Positions 12,701 through 22,010 of a stretch of DNA of 64,000 bases are shown here, piece after piece. Origin of the DNA: Megaleporinus macrocephalus (Eukaryota > Chordata > Actinopteri > Characiformes > Anostomidae); NCBI GenBank assembly GCA_021613375.1, contig CM038708.1, positions 32,206,059 through 32,270,058 on the forward strand, given 5' to 3'. The stretch's first letter is position 1. Every line of letters starts with the position of its first letter. The notes below the pieces were generated by a model. It did no database searches, had not been told where the DNA came from, and saw only the letters and a program-made list of their open reading frames with translations. Made by a program: the position numbers and the translations under genes.

Positions 12701-15700
12701 AAGAATATTTTACAGTTTACGTCCCTCATTGAGAACCAAATCTGGTCCCGCGGAAGCTTTCTCACAGGTCTTCTCTTGTGTTTCCCTTTAAGTTCATTCC
12801 TAAACCTCACTGGCACATGTTTTTCTGCATTTCAGAGTTTGTGGCTTGAAGAATCAGAATCTATACAGGTAGGTCTTCTATACGTTTTGTTCACAGCAGT
12901 TTTCACCTCAATTCATTTGCCATTCTTGAGAGCAAGATTTGCAGTTCTTGGAAGCTTTTCTGCGTCTGGAACATGTCCCGATTCTTCGTTCATGGCCTTG
13001 CTCAGTGTTCATGGCCTTGCTCAGTAACGATGCCCATGCCTATGAATTCATCATAACTCTCCTCAAAACTCGGAATGCTTGCTCTTTGTACGTTCTTCCC
13101 CACTTGAAGCATTGTGTCACTCATGTATTGTTGCTTTTTCGTTCTCTTTGCACCAAGGATGAAGTTCTTTTGTACTTGTGTACTTTTCCATGTCAGGACC
13201 ATCCCTTAAGGGGAATTAATCTTGAAATGTGTGTCTTGGTCCTGGCCTCCCCTGCTCTCTGCCTTGTCTCTATTTCATCTTCTGAAGGAGGCCTTAAGTG
13301 CAGGAGTTCTCCTCCTAAAGCTTCACTAGCTTGCATATTTTATCTACTCCTGCTGTTTTCCCCTGTGCCTAATACTTACTATAGAACATATTCGGAAGGA
13401 GGAAGATGAGAAACATTCAGAATCTAGTATGAGAATACATTACTAGATTGTGAGAGAACTTGTCTTATTACTTGAGGTCTGCAAAGGTGGGTAGGGAGGT
13501 CCAAGTCCATACTAAAATAAAATTACTGTTACATCAATGAAAAGTAACATGGCTGTGAGGGTAAGTGCTCACAGCCAGGTAGCATACCATCACTGTCCTA
13601 TGAAAAACATGTTTCTCCAAAATTGCAACTTTACAGGAGAGAACAAAAACACTTGACTATAAATGTAAGTCAATGGAACCAGAATTTTTCCAAGCTGTTT
13701 CAGAGTACTTCTATTAGTCCATTCATCATTTAATTTTCACACAATATAAATGACCATAGACATGTTCAGATATTGTAGAAAACTCAAAATTGACAAAAAA
13801 GAAGATACATGTTTTTCATTGGACAACAACGATACTTATTGAACATAAAGAAACCACACTTAGGCTATTATATTGTTAATACACAGGCGTAGTCCCTAAT
13901 GATTGGTTAATGTTACACAAAAAAGGTCTTTATGATGTAATTTCATGTTTGTCTGCATAGATACATGTAGGTCCTGTATTATCACACCAATGCAGCTTCC
14001 AAGTCTTCTGCTACAGAATGCTTCCTCCACAGCTGTGTCCTGCCTCTCCTGTCTTACACACATTTGCTCAAACTAAGATTTCACAAACTTGATTAAGGCC
14101 ATACACAGAGAATAGCAAATAAGTGAAATAACAAATATAACAACTGTAAATAAAAACAACACCCACACTGTCTTTCCATAAAACAACTTAAGTCGAAGTA
14201 CAAAATCTCAAAGTATCTTCGAGGATTGCAGTTAAACATCTTAACATGGCCAGCGTCTGTCTGTAGTAGGGTTGCCACCCTAGTACTATTAAATGTTCCT
14301 CCTCTTATGAAGACAGTCAGTTTCATAATTTGTGTCATCTGCAGTTCGACTGTGTCGTTATGGTGAAGGAGCCGAACAGGATGACAGGCTTGTGGAAAGT
14401 TGAAGACTGCAATGAAAAGCGTGGTTTCGTCTGTAAGAGAAATATTGGTGAGTGGGAAAAGGAGTCAATGAATTTGTGATTTATTAACGACTGCAGCCAT
14501 CACTGTACACTTCCGCTATCGTCATCAGTTCATTCCGCCTCCACCATCTGTTTGATCTAATTCAGACGCTCAGATACAGGTTCCAGTGACAACGGTGTCA
14601 CCAAAGGCATACTTCACACTGGGAAATAACTCGTATAAGCTGCAGAAGGAGAAGATGAGCTGGGACGAGGCCAGGAGGCAGTGTAAGGCAGACGACGCAG
14701 ACTTAGCCAGCGTGCTGGACTCCGTCACCCAGGCTCTGACCATCATCAGGTTCGGCAGATTCAAAGAGCCCGTGTGGATCGGTCTCAACAGCAACCTGGT
14801 ACGTGCACTCATCACTTTGTGAAGCGAGAACAGCTGAACGCCCTGCAAGTTCTGGATCACATACATGCTACAGTACAAGTAGATACACACATCCCTATGA
14901 AGCATTCTGACCTCTGTGCCTTTGCTTTTTAGACCAGTGGACGGTACCGCTGGGTGGATAACTGGCTACTGCGCTACACTAAATGGGCAGCAGGGGAGCC
15001 AAAGAGGAACCTGGCCTGTGTGTACATTGACACAGATGGAACATGGAAAACAGCAGACTGCAGCGACACATACTACTCTCTCTGCAAGCGTTCCCCAGGT
15101 ATCCCCGCGTGCTCAGTAGATCTGGAGCACCTTTTTTACACATGGTCAGGGTTTCTGATGATCACTGCAGTAACAAGTACCCCCTTTAAAGAATGTGAGC
15201 TTGGTTTTCCTTAAGACCTGTTCATGTTCCATAGTAATAACTATTGGTAACCTGCATCCTAGGCCTCTCTTTTAATATAACTTCCTGCATTTCTTAATAC
15301 CATTTCCTATAAATTATTTAAACCTGTTTAGAATTTTTATACTAATTTATTTGAAACAAAAATAAACTCATGAACAAAAGCTACCTTATTTAGAAGTGTT
15401 TCTACGTAGAATATGATACTTAACAATATATAATCATTGTGAAAAAGTTCCTATAAGAGACAAAGAGGGAACATAAAAATACTATAAAGAAGGGTTGGAA
15501 AAAACAACAAGGCCATTAATGCATGTTTCATAATGCACAGTTTGACATTGTTGTCTTTAATAATATATCCATACCATTTTGTTCGGGGACATGGGTTTCG
15601 TTAAGAATTTCATAAACCATAAACCTTTAAATATAGGAGACCATCAGGACACAAATCCACAGATATAAATAGTTTTGCTGTGATTTCCTCCATTAGAAAG

Positions 15701-16834
15701 AAGTATTTAAACTTTCCCACGACACAGGGCTGTTGGTTAGTGGCCGGTATGTTGAGAATGTAAATTGTCAGACTTGGTTATGACCAAGGCTGGTCCAAAA
15801 TATCTCATTTTTAGTTTCCATCCAAATTGTTTTATTTCACCAGTTGATTCCACTCCAAACTAGTCTAGACATATGTGCACCAAAAAGAGCTTTCTTAATT
15901 TTGCCCTTTGTCTGCAGATATTGCCCCCACTGACCCCCCCCAGCTCCCAGGAATCTGCCCTGAACCAAAGAGACACAAGACCTGGATCCCCTTCCGAGGA
16001 CATTGTTATGCTTTCATGGCCTCCAGGAGTGAAAACTGGGCCCATGCCACTGTGGAGTGTATGAGAATGGGTAGGTCTACGCAATCACTACATACAGCTG
16101 AGGTGTGGTCATTTGTCTGCAGTCTGAAAAGACTAAATGTTGGTGCTGCATTCCAGCGATATCTTAAAGATGATCCTTGGCTTTTAAATGTCCTGGAAAA
16201 ATCTGCTAGTGCATTCCTCTATTATGCTATGTAAATATATGTTGGACTCAACGTCATCTTCTGTGCATGACCATGTATTTTACGGTTGTAGTTGCCAGGC
16301 TCTGATTTACACTGTCCCACTGTTCCAGAATTTCTGCTAATTCTGGTTTCTGGTTTGCGCTACATGGATGTTTTTGACGTATTTGCGAGTAATGATCTGC
16401 CTCGGTTTACAGGTGCATCGTTAGTGAGTGTGGAGGACATGCTGGAAGCCCAGTTCATCCAGACGAATCTTGAAATCCTTCAAGATGATACCAAATCCTT
16501 CTGGATTGGCATGCACCGCAGCCACTTAGGTCGGAATCAAACTTAACCCCACCCCCTCTCGAAATACTACAGGAATAATCCAATTTAACATGAAATAAAC
16601 CCAAATCCACGGTCGGCTCCAAATAAGCAAGACACTGTGTGTTTCTGTGTGTTCTGGCTCTCTCAGGTGAGTGGATGTGGATTGATAACATGGTGGTAGA
16701 CTACACTAACTGGGCCCCCCGATTACCTAATACTTATGGAGACTGCGTAGAGGTCCGATCAGACAGTGGCTTGTGGTTCAATGTCCACTGCAGTGGCTAC
16801 AGAGCTTACATCTGCAAAACTGAAAAAGGTCAGT

Positions 16835-16866
<32 letters not shown>

Positions 16867-18267
16867 CACACACACACACATACCAACACATAAAAGATTA
16901 CAGTTCTGTAAAAGTCAGTAACCACCCTTCATTTATTCATCACACAATCAAAATGTTTATTGAGTACTTGTCCATTTTTTGAGTCAGTTAAAAAAAAGCA
17001 GAAAGTATGTATATATTTCTGTATTTCACAGAAAATTACACAGAAGCCTCAACAAATAAATATAATATATTGTTTTTAAGAATTGCATGTATCCAACATT
17101 TGCCTGTATTAGATTACATCAGATTTTATTAGATTAGTCCATTCATCATTAAATTTTCACACAATATAAATGACCATAGACATGTTCAAATATTGTAGAA
17201 AACACAAAATTGACAAAAATGAAGATACATGTTTTTCATTGGACAATGACAATACTTACTGAACATAAGCAAACCACACTTAGGCTATTATATTGTTGTA
17301 AAACCAAAAATATTTTATTCTTTTTTGGGACACTTCTTTCAGCTTCTCAGAGAAATCACTTTTTAGCTCCAAACTGGACGTTCATTGCATTTTTTTACTT
17401 GTCATGAGTTTTTTAGGTTCAGTTTTAGAAACTTGACATTCCCCTTTATTGTTTTACACTGTTTTATATCAAATCTTCACAGAAATATGTGTGTACTTAT
17501 GTTTAAACAGCCAATTTTGACTTCAGTTTATAGTTAACATAGACTAACCTAGAATCTAGAATATCTGCAGTCCTCTAAATACACTCTTTTAACTTTATTT
17601 TGGGGCTTTATTTTATATATGTATTCTTTTTCCTTTAGTTATACCACCAACTGAAAAGCAACCTGATATTGGTAAGTACTGATTCATTGTTAATAGCTCT
17701 TTACTGTATAAACAGACAAAAATCAGAACCCACATCAGAGATACACTGTTAAAATGTTGATTTAACTTAAATAAGTTAGTAGCCATGCATTGAACTTGGA
17801 ATAGTAACATTTGCAGAGTAACAGAACAATATTGTTAGTCTTACATTCCAGAGTTAACTTCAGTTGTTAGGGCAGCATGGTTACTAACACTGTTTAGTTT
17901 AAACCACACAGTATTATATGTAGGTGACATTATTGTATATTTTATGGTGGTACAATCCAGAATTACTGAAAGAAGAGTTTCTGATTGTATTATTGCGGCT
18001 GTCCTCATAATAATCAACTTTAACTTTGCAGCGCACCGCGTGGACGAAGCCCCTCATGGCTATGCCGGCATAGCTGTAGCCGTTGTCTTGGTAATACTTG
18101 CTGTGGGAGGATTGGCTGCCTTCCTGTTCTTTAAAAGGCCGACTTTACCCGTGGTTGGAGAGTGTACCTTCGACAACACTCTCTACTTTAACAACCCCGC
18201 ACGGTCTAGTAACGTTGTTGACACCAAGGGACTGGTCGCCAACATTGAACAAAATGAGCGTGCATAA
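44..18267 (+). CDS. mrc1: macrophage mannose receptor 1 (CD206), 5'-truncated by the window edge
   Basis: Type I membrane endocytic receptor that binds mannose, fucose and GlcNAc glycans and recycles between plasma membrane and endosomes. Twenty-three exons join in one open frame of about 1,024 residues: 44-201, 318-431, 3441-3556, 3701-3849, 5168-5364, 5583-5698, 5866-5950, 6322-6466, 6844-6882, 7095-7261, 7344-7408, 7504-7604, 7712-7851, 8615-8723, 9914-10086, 14345-14447, 14566-14798, 14933-15098, 15918-16070, 16413-16529, 16667-16828, 17639-17671, 18032-18267. All use AG/GT borders and phases match at every junction. The length agrees with the human protein from mid-CTLD2 to the C-terminus. 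Each lectin domain shows WIGL-like cores and paired cysteines. No frameshift or internal stop was seen, so the gene looks functional. The a or b teleost duplicate cannot be told apart here. Exon ends were read by eye and could shift by a base or two. Confidence 0.95.
432..3440. other. mrc1 intron (3.0 kb) between CTLD2 and CTLD3
   Basis: No coding potential beyond short chance frames. About 1130-1640 resembles an antisense non-LTR retrotransposon relic (separate entry). The rest is AT-rich single-copy-looking sequence. AG acceptor preceded by a run of seven C at 3432-3440. Confidence 0.6.
1130..1640 (-). mobile_element. decayed antisense LINE (Rex/CR1-like reverse-transcriptase part)
   Basis: The + strand wording (for example the stretches around 1270-1300, 1460-1490 and 1500-1545) follows the pattern of many fish genomes where the reverse strand of a CR1/Rex-group reverse transcriptase reads into the palm and thumb region. 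Many indels and stops; no open frame remains. Family assignment is from remembered consensus text, not from a search. Confidence 0.45.
3441..5364 (+). CDS. mrc1: mrc1: CTLD3 and start of CTLD4 (exons 3441-3556, 3701-3849, 5168-5364)
   Basis: Encodes GWIRFSSYCYSI, SLVGLRPEKYFWIGLS, FKWTNKETVKFTHF and GCVAMLTGTSAGLWDVLSC followed by YICKK. The block SxVGLRPEKYFW is almost identical to human CTLD3. The EPN position reads MPA, so no canonical Ca2+ site 2 is present. The last exon continues through a Thr/Pro-rich linker (ITTTKEPPTTQP) into the first cysteine of CTLD4 (SCPPKWIKKGSASC). Introns of 144 and 1,318 bp separate the exons; the latter holds a Tc1-like MITE. Confidence 0.93.
4577..5076. mobile_element. 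Tc1/mariner-type MITE, copy 1, left end lost in a TA microsatellite
   Basis: A TA microsatellite at about 4577-4643 abuts a body at 4650-5060 that is nearly identical to 9300-9700 (for example GCAAGCCATCAACTGCTGAT in both). The right terminus at about 5040-5068 reads ATCCTAAACTTTTGAGCAGT, the reverse complement of the left terminus of copy 2. The left inverted repeat is missing here, apparently replaced by TA repeats. No transposase frame. Lies in the intron between two CTLD3 exons. Confidence 0.75.
5373..5411. repeat. CT microsatellite beside an mrc1 splice donor
   Basis: Interrupted (CT)n beginning eight bases after the exon ending at 5364. Confidence 0.8.
5583..6882 (+). CDS. mrc1: mrc1: CTLD4, main sugar-binding domain, and linker (exons 5583-5698, 5866-5950, 6322-6466, 6844-6882)
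   Basis: Encodes KTWFEARDFCRIIGGDLASF, PAWIGFSSLDS, YENWSYGEPNNYNDNEHC and RWNDRDCEAYNDWVCQ, then a short Pro-rich linker (TTPKSPPTNSPQ) on its own 39-bp exon. The EPN triplet, the following Glu of NEHC and the WND pair are all present. These are the five Ca2+/mannose ligands known for human CTLD4, so sugar binding should be kept. The segment between SESE and WIGF is about six residues shorter than in human. Confidence 0.94.
7095..7851 (+). CDS. mrc1: mrc1: CTLD5 (exons 7095-7261, 7344-7408, 7504-7604, 7712-7851)
   Basis: Encodes TDDGWLQFNGSQYFIN, DARSFCKKNHSDLVVITGQ, YYIGMTVGLDKSF, AWNQNEPNFANNDENC and GFWNDINCGVPLPSICKR. EPN, the downstream Glu and WND are present, so this is the second domain expected to bind Ca2+ and sugar, as in mammals. 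The final exon ends in the linker and the first cysteine of CTLD6 (GGCAPEWTSFQGK). Confidence 0.94.
7925..8400. mobile_element. mariner-like MITE relic
   Basis: Contains the stretch GGTACAAAGACAACAAATCA followed by a region whose wording recurs at 49945-50035 (shared ACAAAGACAA, CCCATTTTGAATTTGA-like and ATGTTTCAAAA-like pieces). This is a familiar dispersed fish element whose ends read 'background... GTTGGGACAG'. No transposase frame. It fills the intron between CTLD5 and CTLD6 exons and ends in a TA microsatellite. Confidence 0.5.
8402..8462. repeat. TA microsatellite
   Basis: About 30 TA units in the intron 7852-8614. Confidence 0.9.
8615..14447 (+). CDS. mrc1: mrc1: CTLD6 (exons 8615-8723, 9914-10086, 14345-14447)
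   Basis: Encodes CYKFSGKGNEKSWHDARQYC, FLTTMMLNAFDDMWIGLNDV, FLWTDGKGVTFTNWAKGHP and FDCVVMVKEPN...LWKVEDCNEKRGFVCK. The EPN position reads HPV, so no classical site. The domain is split by the longest intron of this gene, 10087-14344, between GAD and FDCVV; human has the same split-domain content (YEDADCVV). The 8724-9913 intron holds a complete Tc1-like MITE. Confidence 0.93.
9140..9785. mobile_element. Tc1/mariner-type MITE, copy 2, complete, bounded by TA microsatellites
   Basis: TA runs at about 9147-9191 and 9712-9782 flank a body whose left terminus (about 9190-9217) reads ACTACCACTCAAAAGTTTGG and whose right terminus (about 9683-9712) reads as its inverted complement (ACTTTTGAGCGGTAGTGTAT). 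Tc1/mariner elements insert at TA, so expanding TA runs on both sides fit. Body shared with copy 1 at 4650-5060. Non-autonomous: no transposase frame. Confidence 0.8.
10087..14344. other. longest mrc1 intron in the window (4.26 kb), inside CTLD6
   Basis: No supported exon. Contains one copy of a dispersed repeat at about 13600-13880 (separate entry). The rest, including GC-richer stretches near 10880-11100 and 12590-13400, holds only short frames without recognisable domains. Confidence 0.6.
13600..13880 (+). repeat. dispersed repeat family 'D', forward copy 1
   Basis: The stretch 13713-13878 is nearly identical to 17133-17297 (both contain CATTCATCATT, ATAAATGACCATAGACATGT and GATACATGTTTTTCATTGGA). 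Related, more diverged copies are at 17133-17297 and 44395-44590 (same orientation) and 23470-23690, 27245-27460 and 39990-40160 (opposite). Unclassified. Confidence 0.75.
14566..15098 (+). CDS. mrc1: mrc1: CTLD7 (exons 14566-14798, 14933-15098)
   Basis: Encodes AYFTLGNNSYKLQKEKMSW, ARRQCKADDADLASVLDS, EPVWIGLNSNL, YRWVDNWLLRYTKWAAGEPK, ACVYIDTDGTWKTADC and YYSLCKRSP. The triplet is EPK and the WND pair is replaced by WKT, as in human CTLD7. A classical Ca2+ site is therefore absent, which is the ancestral state of this domain and not a new loss. Confidence 0.93.
15918..16828 (+). CDS. mrc1: mrc1: CTLD8 (exons 15918-16070, 16413-16529, 16667-16828)
   Basis: Encodes the linker DIAPTDPPQLPGICPE (human: EIPATEPPQLPGRCPE), TWIPFRGHCYAF, WAHATVECMRMGASLVSVED, KSFWIGMHRS, WMWIDNMVVDYTNWAPRLP and DCVEVRSDSGLWFNVHCSGYRAYICK. 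The domain closest to the membrane in this receptor; it lacks EPN. A CA microsatellite begins six bases after the last donor. Confidence 0.93.
16834..16890. repeat. CA microsatellite
   Basis: (CA)n directly after the donor of the last CTLD8 exon. Confidence 0.9.
17133..17297 (+). repeat. dispersed repeat family 'D', forward copy 2
   Basis: Near-identical to 13713-13878. Lies in the intron 16829-17638 between CTLD8 and the stalk exon. Confidence 0.75.
17639..18267 (+). CDS. mrc1: mrc1: stalk, transmembrane segment and cytoplasmic tail (exons 17639-17671, 18032-18267)
   Basis: A 33-bp exon gives the stalk VIPPTEKQPDI. The last exon gives a hydrophobic segment of about 24 residues (start GYAGIAVAVVLV, end AAFLFF), a basic stop-transfer KR and a tail of about 44 residues. 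The tail contains FDNTLYFN, matching the human endocytosis signal FENTLYF, and ends LVANIEQNERA (human: LVGNIEQNEHSVI). Stop codon TAA at 18265-18267. Confidence 0.94.
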
Positions 18268-18579
18268 CATCTCACCCCCCAACACACACCCACATACACA
18301 CACAAACCCACACACACCACACATACACATACATTAATAAACTGAATGGGTAAAACTGTATTGCAGGGTAAACCAGGCAGACACATACACTGTACAGCTC
18401 ACTGTTTGGTTATTGTTATGTTGTTTTTGTTACTTCAGCTCTGTTTTTTCTAAAAAACTAAAAGTCAGCATATAACACAGCAGATGATCAGACGTTGTAT
18501 AGCACTGTATTCATATATTGTAGTGTCTTAAAAGCCGCTCCTTGTTTCTGTTGTTGTTCTCTTCATTGTTTTTACTGTA

Positions 18580-18585
18580 AATAAA
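18580..18585 (+). terminator. polyadenylation signal candidate for mrc1
   Basis: AATAAA about 313 bp after the mrc1 stop codon. An earlier AATAAA lies at 18336-18341, within a CA-rich 3' UTR, so alternative 3' ends are possible. No transcript data are available to choose. Confidence 0.5.
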
Positions 18586-18879
18586 TGTCTAAAACAAATG
18601 CTGTGTAGAAGTCATGTTTATGATTTGCATTTGTTTATTATTCTATTCTTATTATTTGCTTAATTATATTGTTACTCATTTGTTAACTTGTCGCATAGTT
18701 TTCGAAATATCAACACCGCTCCAACTTCAGATTGTCCAGTCTGATTGTGTGATTCAGGCTTGTATACAGGTTTTCGATCGGATGCACAGCAGATTTTTCC
18801 GGAATTTTTTCCCATCCAGAATGACAAGGATGGAAAATGAGGTACTTCTGCTCGACCGACAGACACCACTTCACATACA

Positions 18880-19440
18880 CTGACACTGACTGTTGGTTCG
18901 ACCCGCACTCGTCTGCTTGTCTTTTTTTCCCCATACAGTCCAATAGATTTTTGGGCTCACCCAAATGTTATTGTTTCAATTCGCCAACCACCGGACTACA
19001 TGCATTCACGCAGGGCTGGCCCCCAAGCTGTAATCCACAGACATTCTAATTCATTTATTTGTTGTTTGTTATATATTCATTTTTTTATAGCTCATTACAT
19101 CCATAGAGTCCCTTTCAGTTTCAAGCCCACGCAAACTTTACCCAACTGTCACCCAACTGCATGTAGTCACTCAGGGCAGGTCCTCAGGCCCACACTCCTC
19201 TATTTATCATTTATTCATCCCTTGTTCCTCCCATAGAGTCTATTCTTTTTCTGGCAAACCTACCTGCCTGCTTGCCTGTACCACCTCAAGGCAGACCCCC
19301 AAACTCTGATGCACACTTCCATCTGTTGTCTATTCATCCCTCTCCACTCCTACTGCTAGCTCCACACCCCAGGTGTGACTCAAACCCACAACCTCTGACC
19401 AAGGAGGCCAGTGCCTTAGCCATTAGGCCACCAGGGTTTT
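18880..19440 (-). mobile_element. composite SINE with tRNA-Arg(CCT)-like head on the minus strand
   Basis: Read on the minus strand, 19437 to 19365 follows tRNA-Arg-CCT: an A-box TGGCCTAATGG, CACTGGCCTCCT with the CCT anticodon in place, a B-box GTGGGTTTGAGTCA and a 3' CCTGGGGTG. The 5' stem (AACCCTG) no longer pairs well and there is an extra G before the A-box. Downstream of the head the tail holds about three diverged repeats starting near 19293, 19177 and 19014 (shared CAGACCCCC/CAGGTCCTC/TGGCCCCC and ATAGAGTC pieces). Best read as a SINE or tRNA-derived retroposon, not a working tRNA gene. Confidence 0.6.
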
Positions 19441-19454
19441 GGGAGCGGGCGGTG

Positions 19455-19540
19455 ACGCACGCTTCTCCCCCAGTATTAATTATATTAACCTAACCTAAAA
19501 TAATAACCTAAAAAACAGACGCACGCGGGGGAGGGAGAAG
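19455..19540. repeat. inverted repeat (hairpin)
   Basis: CGCTTCTCCCCCAGT near 19459-19473 is complementary to GGGGGAGGGAGAAGCG near 19527-19542, separated by an AT-rich loop. Confidence 0.55.
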
Positions 19541-19869
19541 CGTAGAGACATAACGAGAGCATTAAATAGGTTCTCTGTGGGGAGACCTAATCCCTAATCT
19601 GAAGACTCGGCGTGGTGACACCTCTATTTATTCCCTCAAGCACGTCAATACACCTCATACAGGGCTTGGGGGTGGCACGTCTGTGACGCCATAGTGCGCG
19701 CGTCCGCTTACAGCCCGTATACATACTGGACTGCTGCTTCCTGTAGGAAAAGGCTCTTCCCCCCATTGAGGTCTTTTGAATTTTATGAACCAGGATCCTG
19801 TGATCTGAGTAAACGTTGTGGTTCATTATAGGAAATAAGATCTTGCAGGCACTTTATAACACTTTTAAC

Positions 19870-20837
19870 AGTGGCAGCTGGTGCAAAAATAATTGAGGGG
19901 GCGCAAGCAAACCAACAAATTAAAAACAAACAAATAAAACAAAGATTTAAAAATAGCACTATTTAAACATGAATTTTGACCTCCTTTCCTTCTGGACTGC
20001 AAATTTCTCAATGACGTTCTTGTTGAAATCAGTCATCTCTGTGACTAGTCTTTTCTCATTTGACAACATTTTCCATAAACAGCTGGAGTAGACCCCCAGC
20101 ACCACAGCAGGCTTTGAACTCTTCCTTGCTGTAGATGAGACTAAGCTCTTCAGCTTACCTTGACAGAGCTCAGGATAGGCTTAGGTGTTGCTCAGTGCAT
20201 CTTCAGGAAATGCTGTGTTGTATTGTTCAAACCCGTTTGTCATAAGAAGAGCTGGAAAAGACCCGGATGTAAGCTTGTCCTTGATCACTTGCCTGCTGCT
20301 GAATTTGTAAATTGATGATCGGGTGTAAGCTTCTTTATCTGTTTGTTCTTCAAGTGAAGCTTTGTGAATGCATTTTTTGTAAAGACAAAACTGAATTGTC
20401 TTTCATTTGGTAAGAGACGCTGCTCTAGCCTGCAACTGTTCACCATGAACCGAGTTAACGAATCACAGCGAAGTTAATGAGTCGACTCAGGGATTGTCCA
20501 ATCACACAATGTTAAAAAAAAACAAACCAGTACCGACACACTACCAATAAGAGTGGGTGTGTCCTGGGGGGCAGAGAGCTTCGCCCTGTGGAAACTCTGA
20601 ACCAACCAATCATACAGCAGCCTCATATCACCTGCTTGCCAAAAGTAAAAAAGAATGAAAAAATAATTAAATACAATTATGTACGTATTATTTAAATAAA
20701 TTCTAACATGGATATTATGCACAATAAGACTAAATAATGTCCTAATTATTTTACAGTTTATAATCAACTAGTTTTAATATCTCAATGATTTTAAGGGGGC
20801 GGCACCCCAGCGCCATCTATTGGCCAGCCGTCACTGA
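19870..20837. mobile_element. hAT-like non-autonomous element
   Basis: The left end reads CAGTGGCAGCTGG. The right end, read on the other strand, begins CAGTGACGGCTGGCC. CAGTG termini are typical of hAT elements. Only short frames inside, so non-autonomous or decayed. An 8-bp target duplication is not obvious. Confidence 0.5.
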
Positions 20838-21059
20838 TCAATAAAATTATTTTATCGTAGATACAGAATTTAACTTGAGGTTATAAAGGCATGAACCAAT
20901 TTTTCAGCATCAAACATAGATATCGCGTTTCTTAACTCTGAAATGTTTCGCAGGTGAAGAAACGCTGTTCTTGTAATATTACCCATGTGTTGATTAAATG
21001 TCAGATTGTCACGCCAAGATTTTTAGCTACTGAACCAGGAACTACAGAGAAGTCAGCAA

Positions 21060-22010
21060 GATTCAACATTAAATGTGAACATTAGCCACCTTTGGACCGA
21101 GAAGGAGAACTTCTGTTTTATCTGTGTTTAAATAATCTAATCTATCCAAGAGGACAGCGTGATCTATAGTGTCAAAAGCTGCAGTAGTAGCACCGGCAGA
21201 GATACGTGGCCCTGATCAGAGGCAAGAAGAAGATCATTTGTTATCTTAAGAGCTGTCTCTGTGCTGTGGTGGGGCCTAAAACCAGATTGGAATTTTTCAT
21301 ATATGATGTTCTTATGCAGATAGGAACAGAGTTGCTGGGCTACAGCTTTTTACAGCAAAAGTTAGAAATAGGTCTATAGCTTGACTGTTTGCAAATCAGA
21401 GATTTAATAACTGCTAGTTTTAATGATTTGGGTACATGACCCAGACTTGTTTAAGTAAGTTTGCTGGAACCGTGTCGAGTGTGCATGTTGCAGAATTAGA
21501 AGAACATATTGTTTTTCTAGATTGCTGAAGTGGGCAGAAAGTTTCTAGTCTTTCTTCTATAACCACAGTTTGTGCTGTCACCCTAGCCAAACCAGATGAT
21601 GGACAGGTTGCTGGTATCGATTGAGCTTTCTGTCTAATAGTCTCGATTTCATTATTGAAAAAGTCCATGAAATCATTGCTGCTGTAGTTGGCGGGTATTT
21701 GAGGTTCAGTTCCTGCCTGGCTTTTGGTAAGTTTTGCGATTGTGCTAAATAAAACTCTAGAATTGTTTTTGTTGTGTTTGATGAGAGAGGACAGGTATGC
21801 TGAGCGTGTTTTATTAATAAGTGTGTTTCTGTAACAGCTAAGGCTGTCTTTCCAAGCAGAGTGAAATACCAACTTGGTCTCTCACCATTTGCGCTCTAAT
21901 TCCTGTACTGTCTGTCTTAAGGTGTGTATTTCATTGTTGTACCACAGAGCGAGCTTCTTCTGTTACATCCTTTTAGCTTTTATGGGTGCAGTATTGTCTA
22001 CCTGTATTTT
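21060..22010 (-). pseudogene. decayed CR1/L2-type LINE, endonuclease-RT junction and RT start
   Basis: On the minus strand, from 21965 down: LALWYNNEIHTLRQTVQELE, then a 150-residue open stretch (21872-21420) containing YRNTLINKTRSAYLSSLI, FMDFFNNEIETIR and TVPANLL. After frame breaks come [16 protein letters not shown], then [17 protein letters not shown] and [15 protein letters not shown]. The last is the first catalytic-palm motif of CR1/L2 reverse transcriptases. Internal stops and frameshifts show it is dead; the part after the first palm motif is missing. Confidence 0.8.

Noticed and set aside
13002..13409. 156-codon + frame and overlapping minus frame in the large mrc1 intron
   Set aside because: No recognisable domain, no matching splice sites into mrc1, and the frame ends without exon features.
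19365..19437. Functional tRNA-Arg gene on the minus strand
   Set aside because: The 5' acceptor stem does not pair well, the A-box spacing has an extra base, and a SINE-like tail follows.
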